Shown here: positions 1 through 9,448 of the stretch, one piece after another
Numbering within the stretch: position 1 is the first letter of the stretch
Layout of the letters: every line of letters starts with the position of its first letter
DNA from: Takakia lepidozioides
Taxonomy: Eukaryota > Streptophyta > Takakiopsida > Takakiales > Takakiaceae
NCBI GenBank assembly: GCA_030704615.1
Contig: CM060732.1
Coordinates: 58,323,053-58,387,052, forward strand
Length of the DNA: 64,000 bases
Reading direction: 5' to 3'
The notes under the pieces: generated by a model
Told to the model about the DNA's origin: nothing
Seen by the model: the letters and a program-made list of their open reading frames with translations, nothing else
The model's database searches: none
Translations under genes and position numbers: made by a program

Positions 1-242
1 TACGAAACACCCAACTCAGCTTATCACACTCATTCCTATGCTGAATTGCGTCTACTACTCTCTGTAATTATACAAGCGTTTACTTTTTTGCCTCTGTTGT
101 CCCACCATTGACTAGGGTCAGAAAAGTACTCATTCCACAACTTCTCATCATCTCTGTTACATGTTTATGGATACTATACTGTTGTCACTTTGGCAGTTTC
201 ATGTCAAAGTCACTCCAAACTATCAAAGGTTCACTCAGCCAG

Positions 243-500
243 CTAACTTGCAGAATTCAACATGGAAGAAGAAGGATTCTGATAAGAGGAAAAATCAGGG
301 TGAAATGTGTTGAAGAAGGTGCCCTCATTAGCAATGCCTGATTTTATCAATTGTGGCGCCACTGTTGCTGTGGCTTCCAGTTGACCATCTACCAATGTAG
401 GTTTCTTGTAGCTATCCTTCCACAAGGAATCGTAGGTAATGTGGAGCTTGAAATGCGGCCCTCTTGGATGAATCTGGACCCACGTTCCGTCCCCGTTCAT
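243..500 (-). pseudogene. Unknown ORF fragment, copy 1
   Basis: An 85-codon minus-strand frame. Its core (IHPRGPHFKLHITYDSLWKD, then SYKKPTLVDGQLEA) recurs in the neighbouring copy at 842-1054, and the conservation suggests it was once coding. I do not recognise the family. There are no membrane segments or low-complexity stretches. It could be a relict exon of the nearby PPR locus or of an unrelated gene. The two copies diverge into different C-terminal tails, which fits decay. Confidence 0.35.
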
Positions 501-841
501 TCACCTATCCATGCCTCTGCACAAATCATGCATACATCCTTGCCTTGCTGCTAGAAGCTGACATTGACAGCCTACATCTGTTATAGGAAACTCCCAACTC
601 AACTTATCACTCTAGTTCCTAGTATGCTCAATTGCATCTGCTACTCTTTGTAATCCAACAAGCATTCATTTTTTTGCTCGATTGTCCCACTGTTGACTGG
701 GTCAGAAAAATATTAATTCCACAGCTTCTTCTCGTCTCTGTTACCTGTTTCTGGATACTAATATTGTTGTCACATTGGCAGTATCATGTAAAAGTCACTC
801 CAAACTATTTAAGGTTCACTGAACTAGCTAATTTGCAGAAT

Positions 842-1054
842 TCAACATTTAGGGCCGAATCTGATCAGAGGGAAAACAAGGTGAAACGTGTTGAAGAAGG
901 TGCCTTCATGAGCAGTGCCTGATTTTATCAATTGTGTCGATGCTGCTACGGCTTCCAGTTGACCATCTACCCATGTAGGTTTCTTGTAGCTATCCTTCCA
1001 CAGGGAGTCATAGGTGATTTGAAGCTTGAAATCCGGCCCTCTTGGATGAATCAA
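842..1054 (-). pseudogene. Unknown ORF fragment, copy 2
   Basis: A 70-codon minus-strand frame paralogous to 243-500. It shares the HPRGPDFKLQITYDSLWKD and SYKKPTWVDGQLEA segments and then a tail ending KSGTAHEGTFFNTFH. The ATG used by copy 1 is not kept; this frame opens at a later codon. Function is unknown, and it is most likely a relict. Confidence 0.3.
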
Positions 1055-1338
1055 AACCCATACTCCATCCCTACTCCTTCATCTATCCATGCCTCTGCAC
1101 AAATCATGCATACATCCTTGTCTTGTTGCTAGCAACTGACAATGACAGCCTAGAATTCATGCAACAAACATGACACCACATCTCGTTCAGCCATACCACC
1201 CAAACCCAGAATTAGGACAACACTCTGATTCCATCCACTGTTACCAAAGTCAGTCCAATATCACCTCTTCAAGTCAAATTCAATTATGGGCTGACTTCCC
1301 ACCTATGCTGGGTAGACCCCACTATCATTTCCCATGGA

Positions 1339-2647
1339 GATGCCAGAACCAATGGCTAGCTTCTCACTGTGGTGGCAAAGAGAAAATTCCTTTTCCTTAT
1401 ATAAAGTGCCTGTTAGGCACATACCCCACCTCCTTCATCTTCCCAGCCAATCTTCTCAACTCAGCATGGATTTCTTTAATTCTAGGATGCAACTTGTCAT
1501 CTATAACAAAGGTGTGCACCCTGTTGCCAACCTCCATGCAGCAGCGACTTGACTCGTTTTTAACCCCTTTGACCTTCATCATTCTTCTCACCTTTGTAGT
1601 ATCATCCCACCTGTCAGCTGCAGCATAGATGTTTGAGAGCAACACATAAGTCGCGGCATCATGTTCAGCCCACATGAGGATAGATGTTGCTGCACGTTCA
1701 ACCATCTCCATATTGCCATGGATTCTGCAGGCACCAAGCAAGGCCTTCCACACCACAACACCTGGATTTATGGGCATTTTATTAATCATGTCCACTGCCT
1801 CATCCGGTTGTCCCTCACGTCCAAGAAGGTCCACCATGCAGCCAAAGTGCTTTACTGTCGGAGTGACATCATGATCTTGACTCAGGGAATCAAAGTAGCG
1901 TCTTCCTTCATTCAGTAGGCCAGCGTGGCTGCATGCAGAGAGAACACATATAAAGGTGATATTGCTCGGCTTCAAGCCGTTCTTTTATATTCCTTCAAAT
2001 AGTTGCACGACCTCCCTATGACAACCATGTTGTGCATATCCTGCAATCATCGCATTCCACGACACCACATCTTGTTCAGCCATATTGTCGAGCACTCCCT
2101 TTGCATCCTTCATGCACCCACATTTGGCATACATGTCCACCAGGGCAGTGTTCAGGATCACATCTGGTACAATTCTAGCTCTGACGATGTCACCATGTAC
2201 CTCTTCACCCTTTTCCAGGGCTGCCAGGCTTGCACACGCACTGCAAACGCACACAAACATGATGTGGTCGGGCTTCACCCCGTTGCACATCATTTGCTCA
2301 TAGGTCTCCAAAGCCTCAATCCCATGTCCTTGTTGTGCATACCCTACAAGCATCACACTCCACAACACCACGTCTCGTTCAGCCATAGTGTTGAATACTC
2401 CCTTTGCATCCTCGATGCACCCACATTTTGCAAACATGTCCACCAGGGTCTTGTTCATAATGTCATCTGGTACAATTCCAGCTCTTAACATGTCGCCATG
2501 CACCTCTTTCCCCTTTTCCAGAGCTGCCAGGGCAGTGTTTAGATTGACATTTGGTACAATTCCAGCTTTGATGATATCCCCATGCACCTCTTTGCCCTTC
2601 TCCAGGGCTTCCAGGCTTGCACAAGCATTACAAATGCGCACAAACAT
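1339..2647 (-). pseudogene. PLS-class PPR protein, E/E+ region with DYW remnant (decayed)
   Basis: PLS-type PPR proteins bind organellar RNA, and E/E+/DYW tails recruit or carry C-to-U editing activity (family knowledge). On the minus strand 2647-1988 reads as PPR repeats (CGCIEDAKGVFNTMAERDVV, VSWNAMIAGYAQHG, VDMYAKCGCMKDA). After one in-frame TAA at 1985-1987 the same frame continues as the last repeat and E/E+ region (FICVLSACSHAGLL, VVVWKALLGACRIHGN, YVLLSNIYAAADRWDD, HPRIKEIHAELRRL) and ends at a TAA at 1397. About 15-20 codons are then lost, and a shifted frame at 1380-1339 reads LCHHSEKLAIGSGI, the zinc-binding HSE segment of a DYW deaminase. The CGDCH and terminal DYW parts were not found. 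The stop replaces a position usually held by Gln. Two stops, a deletion and a missing C-terminus make it a pseudogene. Confidence 0.85.
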
Positions 2648-3480
2648 GATGTGTTTCCCCCATCATTTGCTCATAGGTCTCCAAAGCCTCCATCCCACGT
2701 CCCTGCTGTGCATACCCTGCAAGCATCGTACTCCACGACACCACATGTCGTTCAGCCGTAGTGTTGAACACTCCCTTTGCATCCTAGATGCACCCACATT
2801 TTGCAAACATGTCCACCAGGGTATTGTTCAGAATGACATCGATTTGGTACAATTCCAGCTCTGAAGATGTCGCCATTCACCTCAATCTTTCCCCTTTTCT
2901 AGAGCTGCCAGGGCAGTGTTTAGAATGACATTTGGTACAATTCCAGCTTTGACGATATCCCCATGCACTTCTTTGCCCTTCTCTAGGGTTGCCAGGCTTG
3001 CACGAAGCCACATCATGTCCAGCCATAGTGTTGAATACTCCCTTTGCATCCTAGATGCACCCACATCTTGCAAACATGTCCACTAGGGTATTGTTCATAA
3101 TGAAATCTGGTACAATTCCTGCTCTGAGATGTCGCCATGGACCTCTTTCCCTTTTTCCAGAGCTGTCAGGGCTGTGTTCAGAATGACGTTTGGTATAATT
3201 CCAACTTTGACGATATCCCCATGCACCTCTTTGCCCTTCTCTAGGGTTGCCAGGCTTGCACGAAGCCACATCATGTTCAGCCATAGTGTTGAATACTCCC
3301 TTTGCATCCTAGATGCACCCACATCTTGCAAACATGTCCACTAGGGTATTGTTCAGAATGAAATCTGGTACAATTCCAGCTCTGAGATGTCGCCATGGAC
3401 CTCTTTCCCTTTTTCCAGAGTTGCCAGGGCTGTGTTCAGAATGACGTTTGGTATAATTCCAGCTTTGACGATATCCCCAT
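2490..3480 (-). repeat. Tandem array of collapsed PPR units (~260 bp)
   Basis: The upstream end of the PPR locus is a tandem array. Related units start near 2492 (about 377 bp), 2869 (262 bp), 3131 (258 bp) and 3389 (partial). Each carries minus-strand PPR fragments such as LEKGKEVHGDIVKAGIVPN joined directly to a second LEKGKEVHGD, so part of a repeat (the DMYAKCG half) has been lost at the joint. This is what unequal recombination between PPR repeats would leave. Frames change between units, so no protein is made across the array. Confidence 0.75.
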
Positions 3481-3790
3481 ACTACAGGAAAAGGGGGGCC
3501 TTTGCGACGCCCAAGCCACGCCGCAATGTCGAGAAAACGTCCTTTTCAGGCATGCGGCAGGCGCAAAATTTGCAACGCCCGGCTGTCGCCTGACAGTCGC
3601 ATGGGCATCGCCAAAATGACGTCGCAAAATGCGACATATGGGGGTCGCGAGCCCCTGCCCCAACTCCCACGACTACCGGACGTCGTTTTTCAGGCCGTCC
3701 GCGCCGATGGCAGGGGCTTCCTTCGAGCGACGTCTCGGATGACGAGGAAATATACAACTGCATTCGAGATTGGTGGACTTCATCTGATGT
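3481..3790. mobile_element. CACTA-like element terminus inside the PPR locus
   Basis: PPR-derived sequence stops abruptly after 3480 and is followed by ACTACAGGAAAAGG, close to plant CACTA (En/Spm) ends (CACTACAAGAAAA), with the first C read as T. The next ~300 bp are GC-rich with repeated TTTGCGACGC, GTCGCA and CGACGTC motifs in both orientations, like CACTA subterminal repeats. The opposite end and a 3-bp target duplication were not identified, so the right border is approximate. Confidence 0.45.
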
Positions 3791-4626
3791 AGCTAAAATT
3801 TTTAAGGGAAGTTTCAGTCACCCCGGAGGTTGCATTCATCGAAGCTTTGCATTTTTGTATGTGTTGCGCTTGCATATTTTCCACAATATGTTTCTTTGTA
3901 TGAATATCAAGACTCTGACCCCATTGAAAGGCACACACTCTCTCTCTCTCTTCCTTCCAAAGGGCCTGTATTCTCTGGTTCTCCATACACCTATCTTATT
4001 GCAGCCCGATTGGCCCCCGCTCCATCAACCATAAAACCTTTGAAGTTGTCGTCGCCCGTTTTCTTCCATGACTCTGTTGATATTTTCCCACATTAACATA
4101 TGTGATGCTGTATCTTCGCCTTTCATTTCACACACAGTAGTGGTTAGCCGTTGTCGACAATAAGGCTCATAAACATGACATGTCATTGTACTCCATCCAT
4201 TGATTATCTTCACATGGTCAACATCACCCAACAATTCTCTAATACTCCATTGATATTCATCATGTCCACAATTTCAACCCCACCGCCTACTCCATGGCTT
4301 GACATTTTGAAAAAAAAAACCCGTGATGAAATGTTGTCAAAATTTCCCACTACTGGAGATGCCCAAGGAGCCTAAGACCCTTGAGTCTTTGGGGCATGAT
4401 TCAATGCAGTACTTCATTGCAAGATGGCATCACGATCAAACTCATAAGTACCTACCATTTAATTCATTCAACTTTGGCTGGTGATTGACCTTTGACAGTG
4501 GCTTTGCTTGTGATGCCTTGTTGTCTCCCATGGAAATAGAGGCGAAGAAAGGTCATAGTCTGGAATTCCTCTTTTCATACAGTCTTCAAACTATTGCGCT
4601 CCATTCTTGACTGGTGGTTGCACTAG
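3791..4626. other. No clear gene; one open stretch
   Basis: Mostly unique sequence. On the plus strand about 4362-4670 is open except for one TGA (segments ESLGHDSMQYFIARWHHDQ and ACDALLSPMEIEAKKGH). It could be an exon belonging with the exon at 4817, or chance. I recognise no domain in it. Confidence 0.3.
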
Positions 4627-4710
4627 AGCTGGTAGCCCAGTGGTTGGGAGTTTGTGCCCTTGCCTGTGCATAACCTAGGTGATCTCGGTTGAAGGTGTCC
4701 ACCCTCCAAT
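4627..4710 (+). repeat. tRNA-derived SINE head (candidate)
   Basis: TAGCCCAGTGG at 4633-4643 fits the RNA polymerase III A box (TRGCNNAGYGG). A weaker B-box-like GGTTGAAGGTGTCC lies at 4688-4701. The ~45-bp gap is a little long, and no 3' tail or target duplication was found. It lies within what may be an intron before the exon at 4817. Confidence 0.3.
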
Positions 4711-4816
4711 GGAAGGCAGTAGTCCCTCGGGATGAAGAGCATAATTTACGCTTCCTTTGAGAGGTGTCATCCTCTTTTTTGACTGATGGAAATCTTTGTT
4801 GCTATGAGACCTTCCA

Positions 4817-5260
4817 TTGGAGTCCCATGTGTTTGATACCTCACATGCGCCCACACTAGTTCTGGCTGATCAAAGCGCACTAGTGGAAGATGTTCAAGGC
4901 TATAGTCGACAAGTAGGGCAATCTATGGAGTATCGACTGCGTGCAAGGGGGGTGGATGTAGTAACCATGAAAGAGCTCAGTCTTGACCATGTTTTAGATG
5001 CATGCTACCAGCGAGGTGCTTGCTATGTGCTGTTAGACTCAAGGGGGCCTGATCTTTCAGGACTTGAAAGCTTTATGGCCCAACAAGCTCTGAAGGAAGA
5101 AATCACACATAAATTGGTTGTTAATATCTCACCTACCATTCTCGGGGAACGTAGAACGAAACCTGGATTTGGTGTGGAAAACGATTTAATCAAGTTGGAG
5201 AGCGTATCAACATGTGTGTCAGGAAGGGAAGTAGTAGTTGAGGCCTACTTTCCTAAGTAG
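4817..5260 (+). CDS. Orphan 3' exon resembling the RibD C-terminal (reductase-like) domain
   Basis: This looks like the last exon of a protein with a RibD C-terminal domain, the reductase fold of plant riboflavin biosynthesis PYRD/PYRR proteins, which act in plastids. The pattern fits family memory: a LVLADQSALV strand, then RARGVDVVTMKELSLDHVLD, ACYQRGACYVLLDSRG, KLVVNISPTILGE, and a final strand SGREVVVEAYFPK before TAG at 5258-5260. The frame has no ATG. A stop at 4805-4807 lies just upstream, so a splice acceptor should fall near 4808-4825. The glycine-rich motif expected after the VLL strand is poor (SRGPDLSGL for ECGGTLA), suggesting a degenerate or inactive domain. No deaminase exons are visible upstream. 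It could be a gene fragment carried by a transposon. Confidence 0.5.
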   Translation: MESHVFDTSHAPTLVLADQSALVEDVQGYSRQVGQSMEYRLRARGVDVVTMKELSLDHVLDACYQRGACYVLLDSRGPDLSGLESFMAQQALKEEITHKLVVNISPTILGERRTKPGFGVENDLIKLESVSTCVSGREVVVEAYFPK

Positions 5261-7169
5261 ATCTTACAATGACAACATTTGTCAGTCTGACTCAATTTCA
5301 CTAGATTGAAAGGAAAACAAGCCACGTTTCATACATTTTCTTTGTCATGAAGTCTGAAAAAATCATGGTGCTGAGTAGGAACTTGTGAACCTCCAAGGTC
5401 CTTTTTATTGCTCGAAAAAAATTGGTCTTTCTTATTGGCTTGCCAGTGAAACATGGACTGGGCTTTACCAGGCATGCAAGGTGGACTGCAAACTTCAATT
5501 CCATGTAGACAGTAGTTGAAATCATGGATTCTGATAAAACCCCTATATCCTAGCTGATAGACCCTCCTAGCCGATAGATCCTATTGGCGCTAGAGTACCC
5601 TATGATTGATGTCCGGGTCCTATATCAGTGCCAGAGTGGTTAGTATGCTTGTGCTTTGAAACCTTGTCCTCTAGGACGGATCTGCCCCCACATTAACTCC
5701 CTGTCTCATTGAGCTATCCCACCCTCCAGAACAGAAAATCACAGGTAATGACAACCCAAACTTTACTGGCAACTACCTTCCAGGCTCTAGAACATACTAT
5801 GAATTGGTAACAGGAATACAAAAACATGTCTGAAGGAGAGAGGGAGAGATTAATCCACCTCTAGCACAGCCTCTAGCCTTGTAGCTTGCGAGAGGTGCAA
5901 CAACTGTGTATGGGGTTGTGGGATTGTGCAGTGAGAACACAGACACCCAACTTAGTGCCTCGCTTGTTGCACCGTGGACTGAGGTTCCAAAAATATTCCT
6001 TCCAAACGTCCTCCCCTCCATATATTGGCTTTCCAGATCCTTGCCTATTCCAGCAACTCTCTTGCTGAATTTTGATCACTGCTGGACGTAACTACTCATA
6101 TTTCTCCACCTCCAGGTAGTCTCCTTTCTAATCACCCTGTCCATAAACCTCGTCCTCCTCTATTGCTCTTCAATCGTCAACAATTGGCTTGAAACTGCTG
6201 TTCGAAACAAATCTGAATGTAACACAGTTTGTAAAATCCCCTGTTGAATCTTTCATTACAGGATTAGAGAGGGCACACAGAAATCCCTAGGTCAGAGTTA
6301 CGTTACCCAGGGCTGCCATGCATGCTCCCACAATTTCCTCTCTGTCGTCGGGGTTTCAGAGACGTAGGACATTCGTGGGCTTGAACATAACTCGTCGACG
6401 AACGTCTAATGTACGTCCAACATTTTCTGCGCGCGCACCAGGAGAATCTCTCTGCTTGGCATAACAGATTGCTTACGAAGTACTTTATTAAACCACTCTC
6501 CAGCTATTCTTAACCTACTCTCCGCCCTAGAAAGTGAGAGGCACGTATCTGTTCATGGAAATCTCCAACCCACTTTGAAATCTGTTTTCCTTTCATTGCA
6601 GAGAAGACCTCCTCATTGTGCTGAATTGCTCGCTTGGAAGTGTTGAAATGCTTGATGTTTTAGGTGAGCCTGCAGCGCTGTGTTGTTTTGTTAATCTTCC
6701 TCACCAAACTGTGCCAAATTTGGGCACTTGTTGGGAGGGAAATGAGAGAATCGCCTCCTTTTTTTCAAGTTTTCCAGTACAGCGTGCTAGAACAAGTTTA
6801 AACTACACAATAGTGAGCACTTCTCTAGTAAGATTCTTCTAGGGGGCTGAAAGTTGAATGATGCCTGGGGATGGGCATTGCAGGGTATCGAAAAAGAGTA
6901 TATAAGAAGGAAACATAAGAAACTTATTGCTGTATGTAAAGAGTTGAGATGACGGAAACAGAAACAGTAAGTTTTGAAGTTGCGATTGTGCCGTGGCAAT
7001 GGAACAGATCAGGGTTCAGGAGACATCGTGTAGGGCCTGCACACAATGTCATTGAAGATATCTAAGCCTATTCCAGCCGCGACCAAGCGCACCGGACCCC
7101 CTCGATGGGAGACTTTGTATGATAGTGAGGTACACAACAAGTTCCAAGAGATATACTGACATCGCATTT
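5261..7169. other. No gene seen
   Basis: Only short, unconvincing frames occur. A weak tRNA-Ser/Leu-like stretch (TGCCAGAGTGGTTAG) starts near 5629 but does not fold into a complete tRNA. No repeat shared with the rest of the window was noticed. Confidence 0.5.
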
Positions 7170-9428
7170 TGTAGTGTGAGAAAGAAGGGGCGTGAATCCC
7201 CTTCTGGGTGATTCTAATCTGTACTCCTCCCCAGTTGAAGTCAAAGCAAAAGGAAGGAACGTTCTAGTGATCCAACCATCTTCACATGGCTGTGGGTTTC
7301 CCTCAGTTCGTTCGTGATCAGAGTTCATGCAATCCTCATCCACGCCGCAGCGGAAGAGAAGACATGGATGGGGAGTTTTGAATTGTTCTTGCTCTTGGTT
7401 CTACTTTTATACAACAGCCTTGCCCTATGATCATAGCGCCAGCAGTGCTGCCATGATCTTTTCTGTGATGCAACCAGCCCTATGACAGCGCTAAACACGA
7501 CCCTTAATGTGAAGCTCCCTTGAGCAGTGACACGTCGGAAGCCCCCTTTGTAATGGTGACACAGATTTAGAGGGAGGCAGCTCAGATCTGCCATGAACTG
7601 CAGGGCCACTGGTCTCTTTCAGGGTTCATGTTTCTTCATCTCATCTCCCCAAATTGGCCATCCCCCATCAACCCCTTTTACTGAGCAGCTCTCTCCCTTC
7701 CCAAATCCTTTTCTCTCTCTCTCTTTTTCCCTTTTTCTCTCTGTTTCTTTTCTCTCTCTCTCTCTCTCTCTATCTTGGTCTACAGGTTCCTCACTTCTTC
7801 AATAGCAGCATATCTATCATGCAATGCAATGCACACTCAGCCAGGCATCCAGTGCACCCAGCCTTGAAATCATCCTCGGTCACACAAGACATAACCATCC
7901 CATTCATCAGTCTCTCTCTCTCTCTTTCTCTCATGCCAATGTCCAACCCTTCACACTACCTTTTTCCAAAAGAAACCATTGCCCAACCAGCTCTCAACCT
8001 TTCTACAGGTTTCAACCAAATACCCCAACAGCCCTCCTTCCCTTCAACTATGAACCTCAGTTGTTCATACCCTGAGACCATACTGGAAATCAGTTCCAAA
8101 ACCAAATCAGTGTCGGTGTTGCTTCCCCATCCACATTATCCTTTCTCTGTTTTCAACAGTTCTAACTAACCCTCATTGGTGTTTTCAATCAGCCAAGCTA
8201 GGTCTACATTGGTTCTAGTGTATCAATACCCAGGGCAGCATTGTGTGCAGGTTCATAACACTGAAACAAAGAACAAGAATGAAGACAAACAGTGACCATT
8301 CTGATTCAGTGACAAGCCGTCTCTCCCTCCACTCATTTCTCCTACTGACACTATAACATCAAGTGCATCCATCCTTTCCCTATCCTGGTTTGAAGTCCAG
8401 AGTCTCTATTCCATTTCCAAAACCTTTTTCCTCCATCACATATCTCTACCTCCTTCTCTTCTACAAAGAGCCAGTCCTAAATCCACACCAAAACGATTTC
8501 TAAGTGCCCCAAAAACGGAAGCCCACAGTCTACGAACTTATCTGTTTTATCCTCCAGTGAAGCGGTGGGTCTGCCTGCCAAGATGGCACCTCACCATCTC
8601 CTGTCAGCAGTCACTTCAACGCCTCTCCTTGTCTTGGTTCCAGTAGTTATCATGCCATGATGGCTCCTCTTCATTCTATGGCAACATCCTGTGGCTTGCC
8701 AACTAAACACTCTATCGTTCTATGCGTGCAATTCTTCCCTAAGAATTGACATGGTCCTATAGCAAGAAGACACAAAAGCAGCTATAAGCTTTGATTACAG
8801 ATAACCTGAGTTGCCATCCAGCCAGCATTTCACATGCCTCATCCCCTCCATTGATTGTGCCCACAACTGACTTCCTTGTGCTTCCAGCAGCTGGCCATTT
8901 CCCTTGCTTGCTCATCTGCCCATAACTGTTTTCTTCAAGGCAATGGCGGCAGCGGTGGTGCGCCGCTCTTCTTACATGCTCCTACTCCAGGAATTGATCA
9001 TCACTACGAGAAAAGCGGCACCGCTTCCCTTTACACAGAATACCAAGCAGAAGCACTTAATGCCGCTCTCTAAACCAAGCAGAGTCCCATAGCGTAGGTA
9101 CAACCTCCCAAAAACAGATTGCCCTGCCAACCCCACTGCTCGCAGCAGCTGCTAAGAGTTGCCCGTCATCTTCCTCTTCGTTTTCCTCAACCCGCGTTTC
9201 TAGGTTAAACACCTGGGATGAAAACGTTCATCCTATGGATGAAAATACGCATGGTCATGACTTAGCCATTTTTATCCTGGCAAAGCATAAGCACAGTATG
9301 CCCATGAAATTACCTGTATGCAGGGATATATCCCTCCTGCAGTTGTACCCAGGCACTCCCGTTGTAGTGATGTAGGGTCTTAACGGTAAAACAAAAATGT
9401 AATGTCACTCCCCTGCATTCACACTACA
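7170..9428 (-). mobile_element. 2.26-kb TG...CA repeat, copy 1 (full length; LTR-like)
   Basis: The element is bounded by TGTAGTGTGA at 7170 and TCACACTACA at 9428. The termini form an imperfect ~19-bp inverted repeat (TGTAGTGTGAATGCAGGGG against TGTAGTGTGA+AAGAAGGGG). A shorter copy with about 99% identity lies at 13786-15227 in the same orientation, and a divergent full copy lies inverted at 53574-55777. Direct flanking copies and TG...CA ends suggest an LTR, here the 3' LTR of a minus-strand element. The long terminal inverted repeat would also suit a TIR transposon. No target duplication was found. CT-rich tracts lie at 7711-7772 and ~7910-7935. No convincing protein is encoded. Confidence 0.7.
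7711..7772. repeat. CT-rich microsatellite
   Basis: Runs of (CT)n broken by T-rich segments inside repeat copy 1. A second short run lies at ~7908-7935. It is absent from the truncated copy at 13786. Confidence 0.85.
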
Positions 9429-9448
9429 TATGTAGTGTGTCCCCCTTT

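Larger units (their letters stand above)
1..1160. repeat. Tandem duplication of a ~585-bp unit (two copies)
   Basis: Positions 1-~572 and ~583-1160 carry the same sequence with many substitutions and small indels. The first copy may begin before the window. Both copies retain the same minus-strand open segment, so the unit probably derives from coding DNA. It lies just downstream, in the minus sense, of the PPR pseudogene. No transposon ends were seen. Confidence 0.8.

Noticed and set aside
1985-1987. Stop codon in the PPR gene repaired by U-to-C RNA editing
   Set aside because: Such editing is an organelle process; this locus is nuclear by context and has other lesions.
5629-5700. tRNA-Ser/Leu gene
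   Set aside because: Only an A-box-like start; no acceptor stem pairing or proper B box.
8855-9092. Short conserved ORF in the 2.26-kb repeat (also 14654-14891)
   Set aside because: Identity is due to recent duplication; the third copy (inverted, 53.6-55.8 kb) does not keep the frame.
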